Origin: Nostoc favosum CHAB5714
GTDB taxonomy: Bacteria > Cyanobacteriota > Cyanobacteriia > Cyanobacteriales > Nostocaceae
Length of the DNA: 42,954 bases
Reading direction: 5' to 3'
Assembly: GCF_020829495.1 (NCBI RefSeq)
Contig: NZ_JAIVFQ010000059.1
Span: forward strand, 1 to 42,954
This document shows, one piece after another, positions 34,348 to 42,679 of this stretch. Position numbers and translations under genes: made by a program. The notes under the pieces were generated by a model. That model had not been told where the DNA came from. It was given only the letters and a program-made list of their open reading frames with translations, and made no database searches. Position 1 is the stretch's first letter. Each line of letters opens with the position of its first letter.

Positions 34348-35220
34348 CTAAACGCCTGCCAACACTGGCTGATTCACGGCTGCGCTGACTGAATTTGATT
34401 CAGACTCAGTACAGTAGATTTCGCAGGAGTTATTGGGACTTTCAATAAGTTTCACTTTGTAAAGTTTAGCTCCCAATTCCTGAATAGGCGATCGCAGTAA
34501 ATTACTAATGTAAAGTGCGATATTCTCAGCAGTGGGCACAACTTCAGCAAAGTAAGAAATGTCTTTGTTTAAAAAGGTGTGATCGAATGGCTCAACCACA
34601 TAATCTTCTACCACTTGATTCAAAGCACCTAAATCAACAATCATCCCAGTGCGTGGGTCAATTTCCCCTTTCACAGTGACTTCTAAATGATAGTTGTGTC
34701 CGTGACCGTGGGGACGAGCGCACTTACCATAAATCTCAGTGTTTTCTTCGTTACTGAGGTTAGGATGAGCTAGCCGATGGGCGGCGCTAAAGTGAGTACT
34801 AATCGTGAGGTAGGCTTCCATTGCGTTTCCCATATAATCTGCCCAAAGTTCAGGATGTTCAAATAACTGCACACGCACTAGAGGCAAATGAGGTGCTAGC
34901 CTCTGCCAGATAATCCGTGCAATATTCTCAGTTGTGGGTAGAGTTTGTTGAAATTCTGCCCACACATCGTTGAGATAAGAGAAGTCCAATTGACTAGTAA
35001 CTTCCCGTTTAATTACGTGTTTCACATCAGACAAGTTCAGCACCATGCCATATTCATCCAATTCCCCGGCTAGGGAGATAAATAAGACATAGTTATGTCC
35101 GTGTCCCGGAAATCTAGAGCAAGCAGCAAATTTCTCAATATTCTCAGCTTCACTCAGTTCTGGCAACCAATAACGATGACTTGCCGAAAACTGGGCGCGG
35201 CGATTAACAATACATTGCAT
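34348..35220 (-). CDS. Tandem 6-pyruvoyl-tetrahydropterin synthase / QueD-like protein
   Basis: 290 residues made of two PTPS (T-fold) domains in tandem. The first (about 1-130) has the zinc histidines H15 (SASHRYW), H40 and H42 (CSRFPGHGHNY) and Cys34. The second (about 135-265) has H148 (SAAHRLAH), H173 and H175 (CARPHGHGHNY) and Cys167. Both retain T-x-E-N (TTENIARI, TAENIALY). Typical QueD is one domain of about 120 residues acting as a hexamer. It would convert dihydroneopterin triphosphate to a carboxy- or pyruvoyl-pterin, for queuosine or pterin synthesis. Confidence 0.88.
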   Translation of the reverse strand: MQCIVNRRAQFSASHRYWLPELSEAENIEKFAACSRFPGHGHNYVLFISLAGELDEYGMVLNLSDVKHVIKREVTSQLDFSYLNDVWAEFQQTLPTTENIARIIWQRLAPHLPLVRVQLFEHPELWADYMGNAMEAYLTISTHFSAAHRLAHPNLSNEENTEIYGKCARPHGHGHNYHLEVTVKGEIDPRTGMIVDLGALNQVVEDYVVEPFDHTFLNKDISYFAEVVPTAENIALYISNLLRSPIQELGAKLYKVKLIESPNNSCEIYCTESESNSVSAAVNQPVLAGV

Positions 35221-35296
35221 GAGTACACTATGAGCAGAATTTAAAATTTCTTAATCTTTCTCTGCTTCCAGCATAAACTAATTCTTAAGTTATGTG

Positions 35297-35367
35297 TCAT
35301 TAGTCATTAGTCATTAGTCATTAGTCATTAGTCATTAGTCATTAGTCATTAGTCATTAGTCATTAGT
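35297..35367. repeat. Heptamer array (TCATTAG)n, about 10 units
   Basis: Perfect or near-perfect TCATTAG repeats between the PTPS gene and the J-domain gene. Period seven is typical of STRR repeats in heterocystous cyanobacteria. Confidence 0.95.
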
Positions 35368-35390
35368 CCTTTGACATGCAGCGAAATTGA

Positions 35391-35431
35391 CCCATGCCCC
35401 ATGCCCCATGCCCCATGCCCAATGCCCAATT
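35391..35431. repeat. CCCCATG/CCCAATG heptamer run
   Basis: About four CCCCATG units and two CCCAATG units lie just after the J-domain gene stop on the minus strand. It is related to the array at 42827. Confidence 0.9.
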
Positions 35432-35439
35432 TCCAATGA

Positions 35440-36141
35440 CTATGTAACAGATGCTTGTGCCTCACAGTGTAACCTCGTAGCTATGCGGAATAGTTCATGA
35501 CCTGTGTGTAAATAACGCTCATCGTAGTTCAAAGGAAAATAACCTAATTCATCGAGTCCATCTGCTACTTGATCGAGGCTGTAGTAAAGGTGAGCGGCTG
35601 TTCTTGCTAAACTAGGCGGATTCGGTAGAGAGCGAAAAGTAATTTGTGCCTGCTTGAGGTCATCTCGACAGGCTTTTAAATATTCTTGAAATTCATCTAA
35701 CAACTCATCATCAAAGGGATCAGCAGCTAATTGCTCCATTTGTTCTTCTAACGAATAAAGAATGGTACAAAGCAAGCGATTTACTGGTTGGTAAACTTTG
35801 CGTAGCCATTCCTCAACTTGCTCGTCAACATCGCGTCCAGTTTTTCGTGTTGTCTGGTAATGCTTTTGTGCTGATGCTGTACGCTGTTGGCGATCGCTAT
35901 TTAATTTTTGAGAGTCATCTTGCAGTTGTTGGTCATAATCGCGGCGATTTTGGTTGTCGCCTAAGACTTCATAAGCTGCATTGATGCGGATTATCTGCTC
36001 TTGATCGGCTGTTTCCTGATTGCTGTCAGGATGAAATAACTTAACCAAGCGGCGATAAGCTTGCTTAATCTCCGCAAGGCTTGCACTTGGACTAACTTTG
36101 AGAGTTTCGTAATGGTTAGAAACGTGCTTAGAATTGACCAT
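35440..36141 (-). CDS. J-domain protein
   Basis: 233 residues. The N-terminal J domain (about 9-72) has HYETLKVSPSASLAEIKQAY, the essential H37-P-D39 tripeptide (VKLFHPDSNQ) and the ending DYDQQLQ. J domains stimulate the ATPase of DnaK/Hsp70. The remaining 150 residues have no Gly/Phe or zinc region, so this is a class C co-chaperone whose C-terminal helical domain (EWLRKVYQPVNRLLCTILYS) probably determines its target. It lies 15 bases downstream of cysK on the same strand and may be co-transcribed with it. Confidence 0.9.
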   Translation of the reverse strand: MVNSKHVSNHYETLKVSPSASLAEIKQAYRRLVKLFHPDSNQETADQEQIIRINAAYEVLGDNQNRRDYDQQLQDDSQKLNSDRQQRTASAQKHYQTTRKTGRDVDEQVEEWLRKVYQPVNRLLCTILYSLEEQMEQLAADPFDDELLDEFQEYLKACRDDLKQAQITFRSLPNPPSLARTAAHLYYSLDQVADGLDELGYFPLNYDERYLHTGHELFRIATRLHCEAQASVT

Positions 36142-36156
36142 TAATTCAATTTATCG

Positions 36157-37119
36157 TTAGCTGATGCTAGCGGCTAACCTTGTTTCCAGGTCTTGGAACA
36201 ACGGTGTACTCAAATATCTCTCACCAAAACTGGGCTGAATCATCACAATTAAACGTCCCTCATTTTCTTGACGTTGGGCAACGCGAATTGCTGCACATAA
36301 AGCTGCTCCACTGGAAATGCCAGATAGTAGCCCTTCTTCTTTTGCCAAACGCCGACTATAAGCGATCGCTTCTTCATCGGTGACGGTAATCACTTCATCA
36401 ATTAATTTTATCTTGAGAACTTGGGGAATGAACCCAGCCCCAATTCCTTGGATTTTGTGTGGCCCGGGGTGTCCCCCAGATAAAACTGGGCTATTGGATG
36501 GTTCAACAGCGATCGCCTTAAAACTAGGCTTGCGTGCTTTAATCACTTCTGCTACACCAGTGATCGTACCACCTGTGCCCACCCCTGCTACGATCATATC
36601 TACTTGTCCATCGGTATCTTCCCAGATTTCAAGAGCTGTAGTTTCCCGATGCACTTTTGCATTGGCTGGATTGCGGAACTGCTGCAACATATAAGTATTT
36701 GGCGTAGTATTAACCATTTGTTGCGCCCGCCCAATTGCCCCACTCATGCCTTCCATCCCTGGCGTTAGTTCCAGTTCTGCTCCATAGGCCCGCAACATTG
36801 CCCGTCGCTCCGCACTCATTGTCTCTGGCATTGTCAAAATTAACCGATAACCCTTAGCCGCTGCTGCCATTGCTAAGGCAATTCCTGTGTTTCCAGAGGT
36901 GGGTTCTACCAATACTGTCTTCCCAGGAGTAATCAGCCCCTCTTCTTCGGCGGCGTTAATCATACTCACCCCAATTCGATCTTTGACTGATGCCGATGGG
37001 TTCATACTTTCCAGTTTCACCACAATTTTTGCAACACATCCTTCTGTTTGGGGAATGCGGTTCAACTGCACTAGGGGTGTACGACCAACCAGTTCTGTAA
37101 TGTTACGAGCAATTTGCAT
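36157..37119 (-). CDS. cysK: Cysteine synthase (O-acetylserine sulfhydrylase)
   Basis: 320 residues, the CysK length. The PLP lysine is K46 in NPSASVKDRIG. The substrate loop is PTSGNTGIALA, the phosphate-binding loop GVGTGGTITG, and the C-terminal SSGAALCAA is conserved. It condenses O-acetylserine with sulfide to cysteine in the cytosol. The N-terminal NITELVGRTPLVQLNRIP is typical of the CysK rather than the CysM branch. It starts at ATG 37119; no strong Shine-Dalgarno precedes it. The J-domain gene follows closely. Confidence 0.93.
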   Translation of the reverse strand: MQIARNITELVGRTPLVQLNRIPQTEGCVAKIVVKLESMNPSASVKDRIGVSMINAAEEEGLITPGKTVLVEPTSGNTGIALAMAAAAKGYRLILTMPETMSAERRAMLRAYGAELELTPGMEGMSGAIGRAQQMVNTTPNTYMLQQFRNPANAKVHRETTALEIWEDTDGQVDMIVAGVGTGGTITGVAEVIKARKPSFKAIAVEPSNSPVLSGGHPGPHKIQGIGAGFIPQVLKIKLIDEVITVTDEEAIAYSRRLAKEEGLLSGISSGAALCAAIRVAQRQENEGRLIVMIQPSFGERYLSTPLFQDLETRLAASIS

Positions 37120-37448
37120 AATTTAGCCCTTAGTTATTAGTCAAAAGTCATTTGTCATTAGTCAATAGTCATCGGTAAGTCCAGTCCCAATACAGTTCAG
37201 TTAAGCATTTATTCCTTCTCTTTGCGTCCTTCTCTACGAACGCGAACAGCGTGTCGCAGACAGACGCTATGCGTAGCTTGCTTGCTTCTTTGTAGGAGTA
37301 TGCGTGCCTTTGCGGTTTGTTAAAAAATTAAGAGTTTTAGCCTTAACTGAACCATATTGAGTCCAATCCTGTTCAGCTTTGCTGTTCCCGTAGGATAAGC
37401 GGGTTTCCAAACCAATACGCTTGGGTTAAGCCAGAAAAATAAATTTGC

Positions 37449-37568
37449 GTAGGTTGGGGAGCCACTGCGTTGGGCGGGTTTCCCGACTTGAAGCATGTGG
37501 CGTTTGAGGAACGAAACCCAACATTTTCGGGCATTTGTTGGGTAACACTAAAGTTCAACCCAACCTAC
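37449..37568. mobile_element. MITE-like element with GTAGGTTGGG ends
   Basis: GTAGGTTGGG at 37449-37458 and its exact complement CCCAACCTAC at 37559-37568 bound 120 bases. The interior contains the further pairs TTGGG / CCCAA. This resembles a widespread GTAGGTTGGGT-type repeat of cyanobacteria. Confidence 0.65.
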
Positions 37569-37650
37569 AATTATCCTTAACTTTCGTAATGATTAGAAGT
37601 TCGTCGCTGGTAGGGTATGCATATAATGCCCACCTTACTGTGGTCTATTC

Positions 37651-37772
37651 ATACAGCATATTTCAAGTTTGTGAGGTACAAAAATACCCCACCCAAGCAC
37701 TCGCACACCCTCCGCGATATATTGAGGAGAGTTGGAGACGGGTGTACTTCATTTACTTGCAAAGTGCTGTAT
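37651..37772. mobile_element. MITE-like element with ATACAGCA ends
   Basis: ATACAGCATATTTCAAGT and the complement of ACTTGCAAAGTGCTGTAT match at all but four positions, bounding 122 bases. It has no coding capacity. Confidence 0.55.
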
Positions 37773-37804
37773 AAAAACCGTCATAACTTATAACTCACAA
37801 CTCC

Positions 37805-37940
37805 CAATACGATTCGGATAAGATCCCCCCGCCTGTGGCGACCCCCGATAAATTGGGGGTAAAGGAGGAAACTAGCCCCCCAATTTATCGGGGGGTTGGG
37901 GGGATCTTCGCAGGGTAAACAAGCTAACCGAACCGTATTG
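37805..37940. mobile_element. Nested inverted repeat with CAATACG(A/G)TTCGG ends
   Basis: CAATACGATTCGG (37805-37817) pairs with CCGAACCGTATTG (37928-37940), one mismatch. Inside it a second inverted repeat runs from GATCCCCCC (37822) to GGGGGGATC (37906) and includes CCCCCGATAAATTGGGGG with its complement. The nesting suggests one element inserted into another, or one long hairpin. Confidence 0.6.
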
Positions 37941-38010
37941 TCACAACTCCTAACTTTTCTAGTATACTTCGGTTAACTACTGGTGTTTATTTGTTGTTGC
38001 TACCGAAAAC

Positions 38011-38034
38011 AAAAAGCCCCACCTGATGGCGGGG
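38011..38034 (-). terminator. Rho-independent terminator of the porin gene
   Basis: On the minus strand CCCCGCC-ATCA-GGTGGGG is followed by CTTTTTGTTTTC, 40 bases after the porin stop. Confidence 0.85.
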
Positions 38035-38073
38035 AACAATAGAGTTCAAAATTGTCGGTGAAGAGTCAATACT

Positions 38074-39807
38074 CTAGAAGGTGAAAGTTGTTCTGAGCGT
38101 ACCGATAATTGCATCGTCGTTATCGTTGCTTTGACCAGGAGAGGTCAACCAGATTACACCAGGGGTTACAGAGATGTTATCTGACACGCGATACTTGTAG
38201 AAGCCTTCAAAGTGATAGGGTATATCATTACCAGCAGTAACACCTGTCCGGTTAAAGGAATAGGGCTGTGCACCAGCAAAAATACCTAAAACGTTACCCT
38301 GTTTACCAAAATCAGCTAAAGCAACTCCAGCACCGTATGACCAAGCTTCATAATCATCACCTATACCAAAGCCTGTGACATCGTGGTAAGAGACGAAGCC
38401 ACTAACTGATAGCTTGTCGCTCGGTCTAAAGGCAGCCGACACACCGTAGGAGTTGCTGGAAGCTGCACCTAGTAAAGCGTTAGATTGTTCAGTACCTACT
38501 GCAAAAGGTCTTGTTGTTCCCAAAGCAGTGTTGACGTCTGATGCCTCACCCGAGTCGAATAAAGCACCGCCTGCACTGTATCCGTGAACGTAAGTAGCAG
38601 CTAAGGCCAAGCGATCGCCAACACTAAAATTCAACTGTCCAAGAGCTGCATAGTCGCCGTTGGTCAGACCTTGACTCAGACCAGGATTATTAGCTTGGGA
38701 CGCCAAGTAACCCGCAGTTATTGAACTATTTCCCAGGATACCGCCACCTCTGCCAAGGGGTAGATTAAGCGCTATACCTGCGCCACCACCAATACGATAG
38801 ATGGGACTTTCAGAAGCAAAGGCAGACAAAGCACCATTACCACCGTCAGTTTGGTCGAAAAAGTAAGGGTTGTTAACAGCAGCATAATGGCTGTGTCGTC
38901 CCCCACTTGCCGCAAGGTAAACTTGGGCTGGGCCTATGGGAGCTTCATAGGTCAAACGATCTATGCTGACACTGTTGCCACCTTCGCCATTACCGACTTG
39001 AAATGTTTGTGTGCCTTCAGCAGTGTCGATAACACCACCACCATTATCTATTAGTGAAAAGGCTTGTGCATTCCCGGCTGCGAGACGGGTGTGCAAAACG
39101 TCTCTACCAGTGAAGCTGGTTTGTAAGTCTAAACGGACTCTGTTTTGGAAGACAGTATTATTAGCATCACCAGTGTTATCGCCAAAGGCATCACTAACAG
39201 CAAAAATAGCTTCACCGACTAGTTTGGTAGTAGTGGAAAACTGATTAGCTTCCAATTCAGCAGTCCGCGCTTCTAAGGAATCTACGCGACCGCGTAGGGT
39301 TGCCAATTCTGCGGAAAATTCTTCTTGTAACCGTTGTAAGGTAGCTAAATCTTGTTTGGTCACCAAGTCAGCTGTTGCTGTGGCAATCAATTCGTTAACT
39401 CGATCCAAACAGGCGTTCAAACCAGCAGCAAATTCGTAACGGGTTAAAGCACGGTTACCGCGATAAGTAGCATTTGGGTAACCTGCAATACAACCATAGC
39501 GCTCAACCAAGGATTGCAATGCTTGGAATGCCCAGTCAGTGGGTTGTACGTCGGAAAACTGAGAAACCGATGTTACTTGAGACTGAGAGTTATTTTGGTT
39601 GCCTTCGTTGCTGTAGCGATTAACTTGATCAATGGTTGTTTGAGCCAACATTTCTGGCTGTTGGGCAACTTCAGTTACACCTGGTTGTGGGGCTGGTGAT
39701 ACTTCAGTGGTTGTGTTTGGAGCCGCAATCGCTGTTGCCGAAACTAACAATGTTGCTCCCAAAACTGCTGGGCTAACCACTAAGGATTTCCACAATATAC
39801 TAGACAT
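38074..39807 (-). CDS. SLH-domain porin (OprB-like, iron uptake porin family)
   Basis: 577 residues from ATG 39807. The product starts with a signal peptide (MSSILWKSLVVSPAVLGATL, cleaved near TAIAAPN). An SLH domain follows (about 80-140, FSDVQPTDWAFQALQSLVER, then LTRYEFAAGLNACLDRV), then a coiled coil (LQRLQEEFSAELATLRGRVD). The rest is a beta-barrel with an aromatic C-terminal residue (TLRTTFTF). The SLH part tethers the outer-membrane porin to peptidoglycan. I chose this start over 39855 because GAGGAG lies upstream and the signal peptide begins here. Family members are often annotated as iron uptake porins; actual solute is unknown. Confidence 0.9.
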   Translation of the reverse strand: MSSILWKSLVVSPAVLGATLLVSATAIAAPNTTTEVSPAPQPGVTEVAQQPEMLAQTTIDQVNRYSNEGNQNNSQSQVTSVSQFSDVQPTDWAFQALQSLVERYGCIAGYPNATYRGNRALTRYEFAAGLNACLDRVNELIATATADLVTKQDLATLQRLQEEFSAELATLRGRVDSLEARTAELEANQFSTTTKLVGEAIFAVSDAFGDNTGDANNTVFQNRVRLDLQTSFTGRDVLHTRLAAGNAQAFSLIDNGGGVIDTAEGTQTFQVGNGEGGNSVSIDRLTYEAPIGPAQVYLAASGGRHSHYAAVNNPYFFDQTDGGNGALSAFASESPIYRIGGGAGIALNLPLGRGGGILGNSSITAGYLASQANNPGLSQGLTNGDYAALGQLNFSVGDRLALAATYVHGYSAGGALFDSGEASDVNTALGTTRPFAVGTEQSNALLGAASSNSYGVSAAFRPSDKLSVSGFVSYHDVTGFGIGDDYEAWSYGAGVALADFGKQGNVLGIFAGAQPYSFNRTGVTAGNDIPYHFEGFYKYRVSDNISVTPGVIWLTSPGQSNDNDDAIIGTLRTTFTF

Positions 39808-40434
39808 CTTCTCTTTACTCCTCACACCTTGTTTAGATAATTGGTTTCGTTGCACCTAATTCTCAAAAATGCGACATCTCATTGAAACCTGTGCATGAGG
39901 CATAGTTGCCACTACTACAATTTTAGTTTTTGCAAAGCTAATAAACGATTAACTTAGGGTTAAAAACTTATGTGATTAACTTATGCAAAAACATATCTTT
40001 ATATCATAACATTATAAAACATCTGATCTAGATGGCAATATTGGAGCGATCGCCTTAATAACTGTCACACGTAATTATCTAAATATTTAAGTAAGGAGTA
40101 GGCTTTAGGGCATTCGCTCCCTACGCAGGCTAAATTGCTCAAAGCTTAGACACCTAGCAAATTGTCAGTAAAAATCCCTTATTGCACTTAGCCCTACTAA
40201 AATTCGCACACCAATTAAACCACATTGACTCAGCTACACAAATGTAGGCAAAGCTTTCATGCAGAGTAGTTTATCTGCTATTGCGATCGCAAACACCAGC
40301 TTATGAATCAAGGGTTTCAAAAACCGCGCACTCCAAAGCGAAACCCCTAGTTGTAGTCTTAAAGCTTGCTACGCGCTGCGTCTCCCCTTACGGTGACTTC
40401 CAGTTCCCTAGTGCAAGATGTCAGAAGAAATCAC
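39808..40434. other. Intergenic region upstream of the porin gene
   Basis: 627 bases. The part next to the porin is AT-rich (39900-40030) and probably holds its promoter. Elsewhere are HIP1 sites and repeat-like sequence near 40110-40130 and 40355-40400. I found no Fur-type box or small gene. Confidence 0.4.
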
Positions 40435-40716
40435 TTAGTTAATTTGGGAAATTGCCTGCGCTAAATCAAAGTCAGCCTGCGTCAGCCCACCTGCATCATG
40501 TGTTGTGAGTGTAATCGTCACTTTGTTGTAGGAAATCTCTATATCTGGATGATGTCCTGCCGACTCAGCAGGCTCCACCAGCTTATTGACAAACTCAATT
40601 GCTTGGATAAAATCCTTGAATGTGCGGGTAATTTGCAACTTGGAGCCTTCAACAGTCCAACCTGACAGAACCTTTGCACTTTCTTGAATTTGCGCCTCAG
40701 TGAGTAGTTGTGCCAT
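40435..40716 (-). CDS. 4a-hydroxytetrahydrobiopterin dehydratase (PCD)
   Basis: 93 residues, the PCD/DCoH length. The active-site motif is H55-H56-P57-D58 (ESAGHHPDIEISYNKVTITL), and a third histidine is H73 (LTTHDAGGLT). The enzyme dehydrates 4a-carbinolamine pterin during pterin recycling. In cyanobacteria without phenylalanine hydroxylase its role may differ. The start at ATG 40716 has a weak Shine-Dalgarno (AACTAGGAA, 12-15 bases upstream). Confidence 0.93.
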   Translation of the reverse strand: MAQLLTEAQIQESAKVLSGWTVEGSKLQITRTFKDFIQAIEFVNKLVEPAESAGHHPDIEISYNKVTITLTTHDAGGLTQADFDLAQAISQIN

Positions 40717-41006
40717 CTCAAAAAATTCCTAGTTGCATTATTTGGGCCACATTATATATTTCATTAGATAAAATCCCCTTTATTCTCCATAGAGAAAGAA
40801 TGGGAGGATCAACTAGAGCATAATGCATGTGTGTATATTTAAATCAGACTTAATAAATAGACGCTATTGCTCACATCTGGTCAGAACCCAAGGTTTGATG
40901 CAAGATATTTTTATTTTTAATCAAAGTTAAATACGTTGCCTTTGCCGCCGCACGCATCGCCATCTAAGTTTTCAAAAGCAACCATTAATAAAACCAAAGT
41001 TACCTA

Positions 41007-41055
41007 CAAAAAACTATCCGCTCTGAGTTAGATCAGATAATCTATCTCAGAGCGG
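41007..41055 (-). terminator. Strong Rho-independent terminator
   Basis: On the minus strand CCGCTCTGAG (41055-41046) pairs perfectly with CTCAGAGCGG (41027-41018), and six T residues follow (41013-41008). No annotated gene ends here, so it must terminate the unidentified unit upstream (about 41310-41060). Confidence 0.85.
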
Positions 41056-41310
41056 TCTAGCGGGTCTTCAGGTTGCAACCAGACTGCCGGAAGGAACTCC
41101 GAGCTTGCCTAGCTAGTTGAGCTAACTTAGTATCTCAAAGATAACTAAGGCTAACTTTTAGAGAACAGCCCCGGCACACAGCCGGCTAACTGCAACCTGA
41201 TGACCCATGCATTTACTACTTTCTATCATGGGCATCACCTCCTTGTTGCCTAAGCGGTCTTAGTCTCAAAAGGGCAGAGCATTTGCTCCGGGTTTATAAC
41301 CTTCATCTAA
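41056..41310 (-). ncRNA. Candidate structured RNA or leader with small ORF
   Basis: This minus-strand segment lies between the psbD terminator and the terminator at 41007-41055. It begins with a GAGCA / TGCTC hairpin and a CTAAG / CTTAG hairpin, followed by a near-consensus Shine-Dalgarno AAGGAGGTGAT (41244-41234). GGTCATCAGGTTGCAG (41205-41190) pairs with TTGCAACCTGAAGACC (41078-41063) over a 112-base interior that contains further hairpins (CCGGC / GCCGG; CTTAG / CTAAG). I do not recognise a known family. Boundaries are approximate. Confidence 0.5.
41158..41229 (-). CDS. Possible 23-residue small ORF with strong ribosome site
   Basis: The ATG at 41229 is five bases after AAGGAGGTGAT, among the best Shine-Dalgarno sequences in the window. 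The product starts MIESSKCMGHQVAV and ends CAGAVL, then TAA. The start region can pair with CATGGGTCATCA downstream, which would block initiation. It could be a leader peptide, a small protein or chance; I know no homologue. Confidence 0.35.
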   Translation of the reverse strand: MIESSKCMGHQVAVSRLCAGAVL

Positions 41311-41344
41311 GATAACACATAAATTTAGAGATATTAACGATATA

Positions 41345-41382
41345 TAAAAAATAAAAAAATCCCCCACCGAAAGGCGGGAGAT
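41345..41382 (-). terminator. Rho-independent terminator of psbD
   Basis: On the minus strand ATCTCCCGCC-TTTC-GGTGGGGGAT is followed by TTTTTTATTTTTT, about 120 bases after the psbD stop. Confidence 0.85.
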
Positions 41383-41501
41383 GACTGGAGAATGGGGAAT
41401 ATTGACACTTTATTAGCTTATGCCAAAGAGATTATTTAATCTGGTTGGTGTCAATTTTTGGCAACTACAACCCTGATTTAAGTCATGGTCGGCTTTCAAT
41501 A

Positions 41502-42557
41502 TTAGAGAGCGTTACCGCGAGGTAGAACTTCCTCAGGGAATACAAATTGTTCGTGGGGTTGATCTTGAGGAGCCATCCAAGCGCGGATACCCTCATTCAG
41601 CAAAATGTTTTTGGTATAGAAGGTTTCAAACTCCGGGTCTTCCGCCGCCCGTAATTCTTGGGAGACGAAATCATAAGCCCGCAGGTTGAGTGCTAAACCG
41701 ACGATGCCGACGGCACTCATCCACAAGCCTGTAACTGGCACGAACAACATGAAGAAGTGCAACCAGCGTTTGTTTGAGAAGGCAATACCGAAAATCTGTG
41801 ACCAGAAACGGTTTGCCGTCACCATTGAGTAGGTTTCTTCCGACTGGGTTGGATTGAAGGCGCGGAAGGTGTTAGCACCATCACCGTCTTCAAACAAGGT
41901 ATTTTCGACTGTGGCTCCGTGAATGGCGCACAATAGAGCGCCACCCAATACACCCGCAACACCCATCATGTGGAAGGGGTTGAGTGTCCAGTTGTGGAAC
42001 CCTTGCAGGAATAGTAGAAACCGGAAAATAGCAGCCACACCAAAGCTGGGTGCAAAGAACCACGACGATTGTCCCAAGGGGTACATCAGGAATACACTGA
42101 CGAATACCGCAATCGGAGCTGAGAAGGCGAGGGCGTTGTAAGGACGGATACCTACTAGACGGGCAATTTCAAATTGCCGCAACATGAAGCCAATTAAACC
42201 GAAGGCTCCGTGCAGGGCCACGAATGGCCACAAGCCACCCAATTGGAACCAACGGGTGAGGTTGCCTTGGGCTTCTGGCCCCCACAACAGCAATAGGGAA
42301 TGTCCCATGCTGTCGGCGGGGGTGGATACTGCCACTGTTAGGAAGTTACAGCCTTCTAGGTAGGAGGAGGCTAACCCGTGGGTATACCAAGAGGTGACGA
42401 AGGTGGTACCGGTCAGCCAACCGCCTAGTGCTAGGAAGGCGCAGGGGAACAATAATATCCCTGACCAACCTACGAATACGAAGCGATCGCGCTTGAGCCA
42501 GTCGTCTAAAACGTCAAACCACCCTCTACTAGGGGCGCGTCCAACTGCGATGGTCAT
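41502..42557 (-). CDS. psbD: Photosystem II D2 protein
   Basis: 351 residues, close to the usual 352. D2 pairs with D1 to form the photosystem II reaction centre in the thylakoid membrane. Visible functional residues (numbering one lower than in standard D2): Y159 (redox-active TyrD, FLMYPLG), H196 (P680 chlorophyll ligand, NPFHMMG) and H213 (non-haem iron ligand, CAIHGATVENT), with the conserved ending FVFPEEVLPRGNAL. In the usual locus psbC overlaps the end of psbD; here a terminator follows instead, so this is a monocistronic copy, probably the second psbD. GGAG lies upstream of the ATG. Confidence 0.98.
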   Translation of the reverse strand: MTIAVGRAPSRGWFDVLDDWLKRDRFVFVGWSGILLFPCAFLALGGWLTGTTFVTSWYTHGLASSYLEGCNFLTVAVSTPADSMGHSLLLLWGPEAQGNLTRWFQLGGLWPFVALHGAFGLIGFMLRQFEIARLVGIRPYNALAFSAPIAVFVSVFLMYPLGQSSWFFAPSFGVAAIFRFLLFLQGFHNWTLNPFHMMGVAGVLGGALLCAIHGATVENTLFEDGDGANTFRAFNPTQSEETYSMVTANRFWSQIFGIAFSNKRWLHFFMLFVPVTGLWMSAVGIVGLALNLRAYDFVSQELRAAEDPEFETFYTKNILLNEGIRAWMAPQDQPHEQFVFPEEVLPRGNAL

Positions 42558-42639
42558 TAGAGCAAATCTCCAAATGTTTATAAGTACAGGTTGTATCTGT
42601 ATTATAGATGGCTATATAAAAGCCTTCCATAAGCAGAAA

Positions 42640-42660
42640 GTTAACCGGGTTGTTAACCTA
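42640..42660 (+). promoter_or_regulatory. Direct repeat of GTTAACC upstream of psbD
   Basis: GTTAACC-GGGTT-GTTAACC is a 7-base direct repeat with 12-base period, adjacent to the HLR1-like site and about 80-100 bases before the psbD start. The spacing of about one helical turn suggests a regulator site, but none is identified. Confidence 0.35.
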
Positions 42661-42661
42661 G

Positions 42662-42679
42662 TTTACAATTTTTTACACA
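42662..42679 (+). promoter_or_regulatory. HLR1-like site (candidate RpaB binding) upstream of psbD
   Basis: TTTACAAT-TT-TTTACACA fits the HLR1 pattern of two (G/T)TTACA(T/A)(T/A) half-sites separated by two bases, the second with one mismatch. It is about 105-122 bases upstream of the psbD start, in reverse orientation to the gene. RpaB is the response regulator known to bind HLR1 at light-regulated genes. Confidence 0.5.

Larger units (their letters stand above)
37120..38010. other. Long intergenic region packed with repeats
   Basis: 890 bases with no gene. It contains ATTAGTCA-type heptamers (37145-37172), a GCGTGTCGCAGACAGACGCT-type repeat (about 37230-37320), and three separate inverted-repeat elements at 37449-37568, 37651-37772 and 37805-37940. 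Open frames here (for example 37373-37558) are in repeat sequence. Confidence 0.7.

Noticed and set aside
35297..35431. Possible CRISPR array
   Set aside because: The repeats are direct heptamers with no spacers, and there are no cas genes in the window.
41056..41310. Known riboswitch, 6S, tmRNA or SRP RNA
   Set aside because: I compared remembered consensus motifs (TPP, cobalamin, glutamine, SRP GGAAG tetraloop region) and none fitted; kept only as an unidentified candidate.
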